Positions 1 through 11,089 of a DNA stretch of 64,000 nucleotides are shown in pieces. How positions within the stretch are numbered: the stretch's first letter is position 1; each line of letters starts with the position of its first letter. Origin of the DNA: Doryteuthis pealeii (lineage: Eukaryota > Mollusca > Cephalopoda > Myopsida > Loliginidae); assembly GCA_023376005.1 (NCBI GenBank), contig CM042157.1, forward strand, positions 52,919,853-52,983,852, given 5' to 3'. Under the pieces are notes generated by a model. It saw nothing but the letters and a program-made list of their open reading frames with translations. It had not been told where the DNA came from and ran no database searches. The position numbers were made by a program, and so were the translations under genes.

Positions 1-672
1 ATAAAGATATGTGTACATGAAAGAATTAAGTCTCCATGTTTCTGATTTAACAAGAACTAAGATGGAAACAGAGACAACCCCTGATATGACCCAAAGAACA
101 TGGCCTAGAAGACATTAGAAGTAGCAGACATAAGAAATAAGACTATCCAACAAACTGCCTTAGACTTTTCTTTTTTTTTTTCATTCAGTTTACCTTTGTA
201 ACAGATTAAAAATTATTATTGATACATGTATACATTGCATTTCAAATTATTAACTAGGTGACTTTTTTTCATTTTGTCCAAAACTACCTGTTGGAATTTA
301 ACAGAATTTTCACAGTATAATGGGAATAGGTATATGCACACGCTGTATAAAAATTGTATTGTTCTGTGCAACAGGAAACAAATGGTGACCATTGTAGTAT
401 TAATGCAATATAGAAGACTATAAACAAGTGTCATAATTGTGTAATTAAGGGTTGAAAATGTAACTTGATCCCTTCTGATAACATCTGAACTTTGTAAAGG
501 TAAATCTACATTAGAAATATCCAAAATAATTGGAAGATATCACCAAACTGTAATGTATTAGGGTTGATAAGGGTCACTCAGTATTCTTGAATGAAACTTA
601 AAGCTGCGAATAACCCAAACTTGACCCGTGGAGCCCTTTTCAGTAACATTGGAAAAACAACAGTGTCTAGAA
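1..672. other. AT-rich flank, nothing recognised
   Basis: No coding similarity, tRNA-like box or repeat terminus was recognised. A short open frame on the minus strand (216-524) has no recognisable motif and a composition typical of AT-rich noncoding DNA. The last eight bases (665-672) are the left target-site duplication of the next element. Confidence 0.5.
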
Positions 673-1764
673 CAGGCCCCGACACTAACTTTTTTCATGA
701 CCGTCCGGAATAAAAATTATCAACCGTCCCGAATGGGGTTTGGACCGTCCCGAAATCAAAATATTTTTTGTTTAATTCATTAGCATCATCTATACTTGTC
801 AGTAGCATAATAACATGTAATAAAACATTAAGAAAAGCTGAAGCAGTGATAATTCTGCATATTTGGACAAAAAATCCATTTCCTAGTAACTAGGAAATGG
901 ATTTTTTTCCAAATATAAATTATTTTATTCAAATCTGCTAGCATTTAATACAAATTATTATAACTAATTTTGACGCCTCCTAAAATGCATTCTGGTAAAA
1001 GAAGAAAACTTGTTCAAGTCAAGTTGCAAACCTGTCCAATAAAAACATAAATAGACCACAATTGATACTTTTTTTTAGTTTGGGTCTAGATTTGTATCAA
1101 AATGTCCAGAAGTTTTGTGACGCAAAGTGCTACATTTATTGAAAAATAATCTCTAAATGACTAGAAAACACTTGAGGATTTCAATATGTACAAATATAGT
1201 CACAAAATTGTCCCCAACCACCATAAATAGCTAGAAAATTGCCAAGAGTAGTGAATTTGCTAGAGTCTCGACGGCACCTATTTTGAGGTTGATAGATGGA
1301 ATGGAAAGCACAAAGAAAATAAATTTATCAATGGATCAGCATTTGATAATTAAAGGAAGCCTTCAGTTCAAATAACTCATATTTTGCTTCATTGTCGCAC
1401 ACCTATGCAACAAGGAAAAAAAAGGTTACTAACTAGAAAAAAATAAGTTTCTTGACAGAAACATTTATTTATAATCAAGAATAATGAAATAAAAATTTTA
1501 TAAACTAAAATTCTATTTCCATCTTTATGCAAAGTGTCTATTTCTTCAGTTTTGTTGCTATTAGTAATTTTAAGTCTAGAACTAGACCGTTTTTTGAGGT
1601 CAGCATTCGGGCAATCACTGGATGGCTAATATTGGAATGTGGTACTAACTTTTAGGAAAAAATTTTACCGTACCCGGCAAACTGTCCTGGATAACATATT
1701 GATCGTCCTGGATGTAATTTTTATCGTCCCCGGGCCGACGGGACAGCATTAATGTCGAGCCATG
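673..1764. mobile_element. Non-autonomous hAT-like DNA transposon with 8-bp target duplication
   Basis: A 1,092-bp element is flanked on both sides by the identical octamer GTCTAGAA (665-672 and 1765-1772). Its ends are imperfect inverted repeats: the left starts CAGGCCCCGACACTAA and the right, read in reverse, starts CATGGCTCGACATTAA. Subterminal sequence also mirrors, with repeated CCGTCC and CGTCC motifs at 705-755 and 1660-1735. An 8-bp duplication with a CA(G)-type terminus fits the hAT superfamily. No transposase coding was seen, so the element would depend on a relative. Assignment to hAT rests only on termini and duplication length. Confidence 0.72.
869..907. repeat. Perfect 19-bp inverted repeat inside the hAT-like element
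   Basis: Positions 869-887 and 889-907 are exact reverse complements around one central base. A transcript could form a tight hairpin and the DNA a small cruciform. It lies about 200 bp inside the left end of the element. Confidence 0.8.
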
Positions 1765-1772
1765 GTCTAGAA

Positions 1773-2386
1773 GTACTCACTATTGTCTTTTTGTCTTTAA
1801 GTGTTTTTTTATTTTACAGGGTTTTTTATTATACCTTGCTAATAATTTGACACTAATGATTTAAGTAAATGAAGTGAATGACCTTAACTTCTTTTGTTTT
1901 TTTGTTTGTTTTTTTTTCTGAGTAGGTGTCTATACATGTTGTCATCATTCTCTGGTAATTTCATTAAATTTCAACCAGTAGTTTTTGGATAGAATGGAAA
2001 TATGAACCACGGTGTATATAAAATAATGAAATTATTCACTTATAGATATTAAGAGTATTTACGGATTCGAAGGAGCCCTGATTTCTCCGTAGTTGTAGGC
2101 AATTGTCAGACAAAGAAGAAACAACACAAAAGTAAATGCAGACACTTGTATTGACAAAAAATTATATAAATTGTTGTAAATTTAATGGTATTTGCTACAG
2201 GACTTATCTGTGGAGGAATTTCTTGTAGAACTGGTGATAACATGGTTTTCTTCTCGTCGGTGGGAAATGTAGATAAAACGCTTTGTCTCTATATTTGTTC
2301 TTCCTTTAGTCAGTGTGCTGTCGTACCAGCCTTTATGCAGTATGCTGATACAATGCCTTAGACGGAATCTGGTTGTAAGGTTCTGA
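1773..2386. other. Unassigned spacer before the hairpin array
   Basis: AT-rich with T tracts near 1885-1915. The part from about 2050 onward is less AT-rich and has the same character as the tandem array that follows, so it may belong to the same unit, for example the leader or LTR of a retroelement. No coding region was recognised. Confidence 0.35.
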
Positions 2387-2620
2387 GATAAGTGGACCCT
2401 GTTTTAGGGCTTGGTAATGAGAGCTTGTGTCTTATGTCTCTTCTCCGGTACTGCTTTGTGATAAGTAAGCCCTGTTTTTGGGCTAAGTGATGAGAGCGTT
2501 TCTTTTGACGTCTCTCTTTCTCGTAACGGTTCCCTGATAAGTAGGCCCTGCTTGGGCTAAGTGATGAGAGCGTTTTTTTTTACATCTCTCGTTGTTAACG
2601 TTTTCCTGATAAGTGAAGTT
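2387..2620 (+). repeat. Tandem array of about 74-bp hairpin-forming units
   Basis: Units start with GATAAG at 2387, 2460, 2536 and 2608, giving periods of 73, 76 and 72 bp; the last unit is partial. Each full unit holds two short inverted motifs: a GCCC/GGGC-type stem shortly after GATAAG, and a GAGAG...CTCTC-type stem about 25 bp further on. Spacing and motif order are kept while the linkers vary. This could be a minisatellite, a structured untranslated leader of a retroelement, or an RNA repeat. No function can be assigned. Confidence 0.65.
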
Positions 2621-2632
2621 TTGGTATTTGGT

Positions 2633-2673
2633 GCCAACATACGCTGTTGGCATTCGACCCCTGGCGACAGGGG
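2633..2673 (+). other. Two adjacent perfect hairpins after the tandem array
   Basis: GCCAACA (2633-2639) pairs with TGTTGGC (2645-2651) around a 5-nt loop. CCCCTG (2658-2663) pairs with CAGGGG (2668-2673) around GCGA, a GNRA-type tetraloop. They directly follow the array, so 2387-2673 reads as one highly structured block. Confidence 0.65.
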
Positions 2674-3252
2674 GAGATAATTAGCTATGGAATTTCTGAT
2701 AATATTGTGAGTTTATGAACAGTCATAACAACTGGGGTATGTACAATTCAGTTTGTGGTTAGTTATGTTTAATGAGTTGTATAAGTTGGTTGTTAATAAA
2801 TGTATATAGATATCTTCACCAGTACAAATAAGATTTACATTTATTTCTTAAATAATTTTCTTCCTGATACTTTGAACTTGATAAAAAAAAATTCTAGAAT
2901 CTATCTAATGAAATTTTTATGAGAGGAGTGGGGAAAATCTTTTTCTAAGTTAATAAAGATTATGTGAATGTGTGTGAGAGACTAAGATTGATCTTGGACT
3001 ATTAACAAATTTTGTAATAAACCTTATAGCAATGTATAATAAAAATCGTTCTTTTTGAATTTGACCACCACAACAAATCTGAAATAAACCAATTATAAGC
3101 AACTGAAAAAGAGAGGAAAAAAGTTAAAATTAAAAAATATTTTTACTATCTAAAAAAAAAAAATGTTTTTTTTTTTTTTTTTTTTTTGAAAATTCATAGA
3201 AAAAAAAATCTCCATACTTTTTTCATAAAATGTTGATACCCTATGCATAGGG
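2674..3252. other. AT-rich spacer with A and T tracts
   Basis: Contains an A tract followed by a long T tract (about 3151-3187) and no recognisable gene. Nothing else was identified. Confidence 0.4.
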
Positions 3253-3490
3253 CATTCCATCATGGTGTAATGGTTAGTCTTGCAGATCATTACTGCTGTA
3301 TAATGAGTTTGATCCTGGCTGGATGCCTCATACTTGCAACCTTGTATCAGATCCTACCCATGGTAAATGAGTTGGGTAAATACCTAGACCAGTTACTACT
3401 GAATAGTGAGTTTAATCCTCACTTGATGCTCCATACTTGCGACCTTGTGTCACATCCTACCTGTGGCAAACGGGTTGGGTAAATACGTAC
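3253..3490 (+). mobile_element. Dimeric tRNA-derived SINE (class 2)
   Basis: The left unit begins with an A-box-like TGGTGTAATGG and a B-box-like GAGTTTGATCC, the two internal RNA polymerase III promoter blocks of a tRNA. It ends with the tail GTTGGGTAAATAC. A second unit (about 3376-3490) repeats the B-box-like part, the CCATACTTGCGACCTTGTG stretch and the same tail, so this is a head-to-tail dimer whose right unit lacks the A box. An open frame across it is incidental. Related copies are at 5525, 22700 and 50497. Confidence 0.7.
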
Positions 3491-3653
3491 TTATTTTCAA
3501 CATATAATAATAATAATTATCTTACCATTGGTTACTACAGGGAAGTCTTAAAATAACTGTTCCTAATTTAATTTAATGAAAATGTCAGTTTCCATTTACA
3601 AGTGTTACTTTAACTTTAGAATAATTAATAACATGCATTTTTTCTTTTTCTTC

Positions 3654-3694
<41 letters not shown>

Positions 3695-4094
3695 TGACAT
3701 TTGAGTGTAGACAAGATATTAACTAATTATCTGTTTGAGAAAGTATAAGTGACATTAAAGTGTTGAATCCTATTAGTAGTAAATAGCTAGGGTGAAAAGG
3801 TGTGTGCAAAAGACACTTTAACCTTTTACTTCGTTTTGGGTACAGTAAATAGTTAGTCATTTCTGAACAGGATTTCAAGCTTTAAGATTAAAGTTGGCAT
3901 GACTATTGGATTATTATAGACAAAATAAGAACCTGTATTTGATATTTTGGGTATTTCCATTTCTTTGAATCAATGAAAGATAAAATGTTCAAAGTCAGGT
4001 AGTAATAAGATGTACTTTTTAAAATTAATATAATTTTTGGCATTGCTAATAGACATTCAAAACCTCATAAATCCTTCTCTCATACATATATGAA
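3491..4094. other. AT-rich spacer with poly-T tract
   Basis: Holds a T tract at about 3661-3689 and no recognised gene or element. Confidence 0.4.
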
Positions 4095-4246
4095 GGGTGG
4101 CTGAAAAGTTCATAGGTTGACCAAGATACTCTCATGGAATATGAACAAATGAGGTTTATTTTTCAACATTATTGCAGTGCTTGGACAAAAAAAACATTAT
4201 TAACAGCAGATATGATGCCATCGTATGAACTTTTCAGCCCACTCTC
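4095..4246. mobile_element. Small mariner-type MITE
   Basis: About 150 bp with terminal inverted repeats: GGGTGGCTGAAAAGTTCAT on the left, and GAGTGGGCTGAAAAGTTCAT on the right when reversed. The CTGAAAAGTTCAT core resembles ends of mariner-family transposons. It is too short to encode a transposase and is non-autonomous. The exact target duplication is unclear. Confidence 0.65.
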
Positions 4247-4310
4247 ATACTTTATTCATACATTTGACTTGATTCATTATTGGATAACTTTTTATTAGTT
4301 ATACTGAAGC

Positions 4311-4347
<37 letters not shown>

Positions 4348-5524
4348 TTTTTTTAACATTTTTTTTTTTTTTGGAGGAAGGAAAATATAGTATATTATAC
4401 TTTGGATGCTGTTTTTGACTTTTCAAAATGTGGAGCCACAAATGTCATGAATGAAGATCATTTGATATTTAATACTAGTAGTCAGTGAGATGTTGTAACA
4501 AAACAGTCTGAAGAAAAGTGAGTAGCATATAAAGATAATTTCCGTTAGCGTTTGTTCTTTAATTGAACATTTTAGTTGATTTCATGTCTAAGCCTCAAGT
4601 TTTCAAATATCCTAAACTATTTAAATTAGCTTTGATTTCTTTTCTAACCATTTCACTGTTTATTTGTGGAAATATTTTCTTAAACTAATTTTAATTTATA
4701 CACCTAAAAATTCCTATTTTATATTTCCTGCATCTTCAAAATCATTCATCTTTATTCTTGTATACAAAGTGATTTTTCATCCCTTTTGTAACAAAGTACA
4801 AGGTTTATTAATTAAAGTGAATTTTACCTAAGAAACACTGTTTAAAGTTGCACCTTTTTCAAGGAAATCAGTAATCATGGGTCCTTTCAAGTCTCAGATC
4901 TTCTTTTTATTGACTGCTGCACCTGGAATTTTTCTTTACTCAAGAGTCCATGTATTTTCACTCCATGGGTTGTCTTTTCAGCTCAGGCTTGTAGTGGCAA
5001 ATCCATGTTTAGCCCATTTGTAAACAGTTTTTTTCTTAAACATGCTTACCTCTGTTCTCTGGAGCACTCAGATTTGCTGGCATTTTGAATAGCCTCAAAA
5101 CAAATATTTTTGCCAGATTGAAATAATTTTTGCCACAAATCAATTCCAAACCATGCAGAGTTCACATTTATGGAAAAGAATTTTGAAAAAATAATTTATT
5201 TTATTTATTTATTTATTTATTAATCCCCTTATTTATTGACTAACTCTAAAAATTTGTTTCAATTTTACCTTCCTATTTTCACTTATTGCTATTAATATAA
5301 GGCATGCCTTCAATGTTTTTTCTTCTTTATAAGTAGTATAGTGGTTTGTGACAAAAACAGAATTTGTACATCTTTTTCATTATTTGTCTTAAAATGTCTT
5401 GCAGGAAACAGGATCAATTAGATGTGCATATTGCATGCTGGGAAATTGGTTATATTGGACCTTTACTCTCAGTGTTAACTTTGTTTGAATTATGGGGCTT
5501 TGTTGAATTATAGGGCTACATGAG
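4247..5524. other. AT-rich spacer with (TA)n
   Basis: Contains a (TA)n tract at about 4315-4344, a T tract near 4358 and an (ATTT)n stretch near 5195-5222. No coding similarity or element ends were recognised. Confidence 0.4.
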
Positions 5525-5660
5525 ATTCTCATGTGGTGTAATAGTTAGCAAGTTAGATTCATATACCATTGTTAGCAAATTCAATTTTCACTGAGGGCCT
5601 CATACTTCTGGCCTTGTGCCATAGATAAGCTTAGTAGATAACTGTCAATGTACATGATTG
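5525..5660 (+). mobile_element. Diverged tRNA-derived SINE (class 2)
   Basis: Starts with an A-box-like TGTGGTGTAATAGTTAGCAA, followed by a decayed B box and the CTCATACTTCTGGCCTTGTG stretch seen in the copy at 3253. The tail is degraded. Old copy. Confidence 0.6.
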
Positions 5661-6045
5661 ATATTCAAACCTGCTATTAAGACATAATTCAATTCTTCGA
5701 ATTTTGTTCTTGCTTTCCTTCATCTAAGATAATCAAACAACATAGTTATTTCTACCTTTGTGTATTACTGGGTTTTTTTACAAATATGTAATTACTTGTA
5801 ATTAAAAATTTTTCCACAAATTTATTCAACTTAAATTGTACTTCTAAACTGTCCACTTGGACAATGAATTGACTTAAACCCAATTAATCATATTTATATT
5901 TGAACAACTTTATTGCTATGTATTCAAATAACGTATTTAGTTCACCTCTCGTATCTTGTAAAGTATATTTTTCAGATCACCTAGTAAGATACAATATGTT
6001 TTATCTTTTGTAGTGGACTCTACAAGTACTGTCAGCTAAAAAGTG
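5661..6045. other. Unassigned spacer
   Basis: Nothing recognised. Confidence 0.4.
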
Positions 6046-6333
6046 TGGAGACATGAATGGCTATCATTGTAGGAGATGAAATTGGCGATCAGTTAAAATC
6101 CTGGATGAGGCTATTTCACTTAGTGCTAATAATACCTTTGGGAAAGCCTTGAATCCATCTGCCCCCCCCCTCCAGCTATGTGTAAATAGCAAGGCAGACT
6201 GGGTCCTTTAACCTTGGTTTGGCAACCAGTATAAGATAAGGAAAAGTCTGAATTCAAACCAGCTTATACCACTTTAAAAAATTGACCTTGTGTTACATCC
6301 TGCTCATGGTGGAGGGGTTGGGTAAATACAAAA
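6046..6333 (+). mobile_element. tRNA-derived SINE (class 1)
   Basis: Begins with GGCTATCATTGTAGGAGATG and a B-box-like region, then a middle section with CCAGCTATGTGTAAATAGCA and TTCAAACCAGCT, and ends with GGTTGGGTAAATAC. The same order of blocks recurs at 8820 (-), 15672 (-) and 19163 (+), with head-only copies at 20620 (-), 25634 (-) and 28706 (+). Its head differs from class 2 but the last 40-50 bp are shared with it, which points to one LINE partner for both classes. Confidence 0.7.
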
Positions 6334-6347
6334 AGTGGAGAAGAATA

Positions 6348-6381
<34 letters not shown>

Positions 6382-6799
6382 AAGTATTTCTTTAAATCCT
6401 GTCATACTACCAAGTTTTCATTGCCCTGAAAATAGACTCTATTAGCTTTCAGTCCCTTACTCTACCTAGTTTAGCTGCAACACATTTATACTGACCAGTG
6501 AAGGATTAGTTATTTGAATTTTTGTTTTATTTTCATTTTTTCCTCTTTGATTATATGGCCAATAATGAACCTTAGCTTTTGACATTTGTTAGTTCTTTGA
6601 GTTGTAATTAGCTGCTGACTGTAAATTGCTTTTTCTTCTTCTTTGGTGAAATGCATGTATGCTGTAAACAGGTGGGAAAGAAGGAAGGAAAAGTGTTTTT
6701 ATCATGCAACTATGTCATTCTTTGTGGTCCACCCACTATTTTTGCTGCACTTGATTAATAGCATTTATCCATTCACATTTAAACTTTCTCTCTTCCCCC

Positions 6800-6847
<48 letters not shown>

Positions 6848-7287
6848 TTTAGATGTTTTTTTCTAAATACAGATCACCTATACAAGTATCTGGTAATCGT
6901 AAGAATAAATCTGTCTTCAATAGGATGTGACCCAACCTGTGATTGGATTTTTAAAAACTGTTTTAGTATGGCTTATATTTATGCTTGTTGCAGATTTTCT
7001 ATTTTTGCTTTTATTTATTGCATTATATCTATACCACTGGGGATACTTGGTGTTGCTTGAGAGAAATAACTTGGGTTTCATTACAATGTTGAAATTAAAT
7101 AACCAGTTTGATTTATCTTCTTGATAATCAATCTAATGCCATTGTAAAGATTTGAGGGTCTAGATTTCTCAAATATGACTGGGGAGCTTTTTCAGAAATT
7201 GAATAATTTTTTTTTTTTTTTTTTTTTTTTTTCTTTTTTTGTGGGAGAACAACAATATGGAATTTTCTTCATCTCAATTTTACAAAT
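6334..7287. other. Spacer with poly-T and (TG)n
   Basis: Holds T tracts at about 6352-6377 and 7207-7232, and a (TG)n tract at 6803-6845. Open frames here (6643-6852, 6927-7124) read through simple sequence or hydrophobic AT-rich DNA and have no recognisable domain. Confidence 0.4.
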
Positions 7288-8512
7288 GGGCAATTCCATG
7301 TCAAATCATCCAGAAAAAAGTTAAATTGTCACCCATCCCCTTCAATTTTCATGAACTTTTGCACAGGTGTGGACTGTTAAAGTTAGACATTCCCTAAAAT
7401 TTGAGCTTCCAATTCCAAAAATTGGCTGAGTTATGTCCATTTTTAGCTCTCCAGTCACGAAAAATGGTGACTTTTTGTAATCTATTTTTGTCTGTAAAAT
7501 GAGTTCTATAGTTTCCCTATTCCTAAAATTACAAAAAGTCACCATTTTTCGCAATCCCCCCCCCCATTTGGAGAGCTAAAAATCGACATAACTCCGCCAA
7601 TTTTAGGAAATGGAAGCTCAAATTTTGGGGAATTTTAACATGGTCCAAATTTTGTACAGGTGTGGACTGTCACCTTTAATTACCCCAGCTGCGATCTCAA
7701 TTCAGAAGGACATGTTTTTCATTTACATTTTTCATTAAGACGATTTTTAGAGTTTTTTTTTTTTTTTTTTTTTTTTAAATTATAAAACTAACTGCTAACA
7801 CCTAACCCTAGCAAAATATTTTTTTTAAATACTTTTTAATAAAACTATAAACAAAAGACATGTTTTATATTAAAAATAGTTTTTATCTAATCAGAAGATA
7901 AATGCATGCAGATATGTTTATTTCAATAGATTTTTTTATTTTTTATTTTTTTTATTTACAAAAACTTTAAACAAAAAATAAGTTTACACGGGAATAGTTA
8001 ACAATTTTATGGGACAATTCTAAATCACGCTCAATTGCCGATCTGGCACCAGAAATCAGAAGTTTTGCAATTTTTTTTTTAAATTAGGAAAAAATATTAA
8101 TTCTTAATCTGATAAAAATAGTTTTTGATTTTAATTTTTAAAATTTAGCTACTTCATGTTGTTGTTGTTGTTGTTGTAGCCTATGTGAAAAAATTAATTT
8201 TACACTAAAGATAAACTAATATTGTTATTTAAAAAAAAAGAAAAACTTAAAACGAAAGACATGTTTATTTATTTTCCATGTGCCTCTACGGATAGTTAAT
8301 ATTAAAAAGTATTTATTTAAAAAAATATTTTTGCTAGGGTTAGTAGTTAGTTTTATAATTTAAAAAAAAATGCGTCTAAAAATCGTCTGTTAACAAACAA
8401 CCGGATTTTGACTGTGTGAATGAAAAATGTCCTTCTGAATCTAGATCCCAAAATTTCAGAAAAATTGAAGTGGTGGGTGACAGGGACTGGAGAATTTGAC
8501 ATGGAATTACCC
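7288..8512. mobile_element. Foldback DNA transposon with GGG-type ends and 4-bp target duplication
   Basis: A 1,225-bp element flanked by AAAT (7284-7287 and 8513-8516). Left end GGGCAATTCCATGTCAAAT; right end, reversed, GGGTAATTCCATGTCAAAT. Inside are two more mirrored pairs: about 7300-7470 with about 7540-7700, both carrying the GGAGAGCTAAAAAT motif, and about 7740-7810 with about 8330-8400, both carrying CTAACCCTAGCAAAAT. It is therefore a nested palindrome with no coding capacity. The ends match those of the elements at 13483-14810 and 34285-39924 (GGGTCATTCCATG), so all three appear to belong to one transposon group. Confidence 0.75.
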
Positions 8513-8819
8513 AAATATAAATATTTTTTTTGTAAATTTCATAATCTTATAAAAAAATTTTTTCCCACATGTTTTACGCAATATGTAAACAAATCTTTTA
8601 AAGCATATAAAAATTTTTTTACTACTACACAAAATGAAAAAGATAACTTTTATGTCAAAATTTAACATTTTTTTCTTCTGTATAAAATCAACTTTCTTAC
8701 AATAAAATTAAGATTAATACAAATATTTAGGGTTTCCTAATTCATTGAATTTGATGGTAAAAGTTAAGTATATCTGTATTGAAGAAAAAACAATTTTTTT
8801 TCCATATCAAATATATATG
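8513..8819. other. Unassigned AT-rich spacer
   Basis: Nothing recognised. Confidence 0.4.
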
Positions 8820-9115
8820 TTTACCAAACCATCCACATTGAGCAGGATGTGACACAAGGTCAATTTCTTAAACAGTTTAACAAGTTTGAATTCAGAGTTT
8901 TCCTTTCTCTATACTAGTTACTTAGCTAAGGTTAAAGAGCCCAGTCTGCACTACTATTTACCCATAGCTGTAGGGAGAGTAGTTGGATGCATACCTTTCC
9001 CAAATGTATTAGCACTGTGAAATGCAAACAGGCTGGTCCAGGATTTGAACTTGGGTCATTGAGTCCATTTTCTATGACTAACCATGCACCTCCAACTCCA
9101 ACGCACCTTTCATAT
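8820..9115 (-). mobile_element. tRNA-derived SINE (class 1), minus orientation
   Basis: Read on the minus strand it shows the class 1 order: a decayed tRNA-like head (about 9110-9040), a middle region with CAGCTATGGGTAAATAG, TTCAAACTTG, and the GACCTTGTGTCACATCCTGC tail near 8850. It is full length apart from its decayed 3' terminus. Confidence 0.65.
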
Positions 9116-9675
9116 CAAATATAATTAGTAACTAGAATAACTTAAAGTTGTCTACCTTGCATGTGTTAAAATGATTTTTTTTTTTCTCCAATGATAATGC
9201 CTTTTGGATGCCCCAAAATTTAAATTTTATGCCACCTGTCAGGCACTGGATAGCTTATAATCTTTTTCAGGGACCAAAGGAGGCTATATGATACAAATGT
9301 TGAGGAGCCTCTAAAAATGACTATACAAACAGAAGTACAGAATTATAAATACAGATACTCTTTATTATATTCTATACTATATTAAGACGATCCAATTTTT
9401 GTAGGATACCATAATACAACAAAAATGACATTGTAAGTACTTTTTTTTTCTTTGTTTTTTTTAGTGCAATAGCATGCTTTTTTTAATTTTCTATTAATGG
9501 CACACTATATAGGTGCACAAGTGCATGGATACATGGCTATGAAATTAAGACAGACTCCATATGGGTCCATATATGTGAGAGTGAGTTAGACATTGAAGAT
9601 AGTATGTTGTATGCATAAATGTGTATATGTGTATGGGCAGACTAGAGACATTAGAGCTAATGGATTGTGTGTGTG

Positions 9676-9677
<2 letters not shown>
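9116..9677. other. Unassigned spacer
   Basis: AT-rich with T tracts. The minus-strand open frame at 9545-9727 is made mainly of microsatellite and is not considered a gene. Confidence 0.4.

Positions 9678-9720
<43 letters not shown>
9678..9720. repeat. (TA)n microsatellite abutting a Helitron end
   Basis: A short (TG)n run (about 9666-9677) leads into (TA)n ending exactly at the Helitron terminus. On the far side of that element (TG)n resumes, so the Helitron appears to have entered an A/T step inside a compound microsatellite. Confidence 0.85.
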
Positions 9721-9721
<1 letters not shown>

Positions 9722-10359
9722 TAGCAAATATATGCACCCTCCGGGTGCAAGTATTTAAGTTTTAATATAATAAAATATCATATTAAATTAGAAAGGCTAA
9801 TGAAACTGAATAAGAATGCAGATAAAAAGATTTGGAACAGAGGGGGTATGATTGAAAAATAGAACAACTTCAAAACTAACTCTTCCATCATTTACCATTA
9901 CTCCCGTCTATCATTGGTAAATTTTCCTAATTTAACTCTTTAGTTAAAATAGGAAGTAAGGAATAAATTTACAGTTATTTTCTTCTTGTTAATGGATTTC
10001 TTTTAAGATTTATCCCCGAGATTTTTGCTCATATTCAATAAGATAAAACCAAACAATTAGAAATCCATAATACTAAGCATATATTTATTAAAATCAAATT
10101 TTTAAGATCAATATGCAAATTAGCCTTCCCATTCACATTGTAAACCACTATTTTGTTGTATATATAAATACAATTGCATGTTAATAGTTTGTAGATATGG
10201 TCAACAGTCTTAATGATGTAAAATAATTTTATAAATAATTGAAGTTTAAATTAAAAATAAAATCATGGAGAATATGGTATAAATAACAAAAGGAATTGTG
10301 ACTTGATTAGTAATATAGTTTCGGTTACAGACAAACCCACAATCTCCATTATAATAAGA
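9721..10359 (-). mobile_element. Non-autonomous Helitron, family 1
   Basis: Read on the minus strand, the element starts with TC (10359-10358) directly after an A. It ends with a GC-rich hairpin (GCACCC / GGGTGC, 9734-9748), a short AT spacer and CTAG (9724-9721) directly before a T. TC start, CTAG end, a subterminal hairpin and insertion between A and T without duplication are the signature of Helitrons, which move by rolling-circle replication. No Rep/helicase coding is present in its 639 bp. Copies: 29093-29735 (-), 40140-41046 (-) and 41105-41745 (+). Confidence 0.82.
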
Positions 10360-11089
10360 TGTGTGTGTGTGTGGTCTTGAGTCACAGGGGCTTGATGTGT
10401 GTGCTCTATCAAGAGTGCTTTAGGTGGGGCAATAAAGATAGATAGGCGGTCTGTTTTTTGAAAGGGAATTAAATAGATAAAATTAGGATATGGGTCATAA
10501 AGAATAGCTGGGTGGTCGGTCATATCTTAAAGAAAAGAGCCCGGATTTTCAACTCTCATGGGATGATGAGATCTCGGCAGTTGGGAGAATGAGATTTGAG
10601 TCAGAGTAGTGAGTCAGTTGGATTTTGGGACCAGTGGAAGACAATTGGGCTTTGGGACTAGTTGACTTCAGATCGTGAAAGTGGCAAGTCTTGATTTAGC
10701 CAAAAGGAGGCCCGCTCCCAGCTCGACAGACATGATAGCAGCAGTGAGATTTCGAGAATGAATGAGAACAAGGAAGATGAAATTAATTGCAGGAGTCTTA
10801 GACTTCCCTCTGACCATTGTGATGTTCATCTTACACAATCTTTGTCCCTTTCCCTTTGTTTGAATTGTTTGTCTTCTTGCATTGTGGTTTGATCAAGGAC
10901 ACAAGTGGGAGTCCATGATTGCAGACAACACGGCCAGTAGAAGCCAAAGTGCAATGAACACTTCGGGGAACCACTTATAAGTTTACATATTTCATAAGTG
11001 TGTGTGGTGTGGGGGGCTTTGGGTTGGATTCACTGCAATTTGTAATTTTCTCAAGATAGACAACTATTAATTGTTAATTATAGACTACT
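10360..11089. other. Less AT-rich unassigned stretch
   Basis: About 600 bp (10380-10990) with clearly more G and C than its surroundings and several short repeats, but no long frame with a recognisable domain. It could be a solo LTR or a SINE-like unit; no termini could be defined. The minus-strand open frame at 10263-10523 crosses the Helitron border and is not a gene. Confidence 0.3.

Noticed and set aside
2387..2620. CRISPR array
   Set aside because: Units are contiguous diverged repeats of about 74 bp without unique spacers, in eukaryotic DNA.
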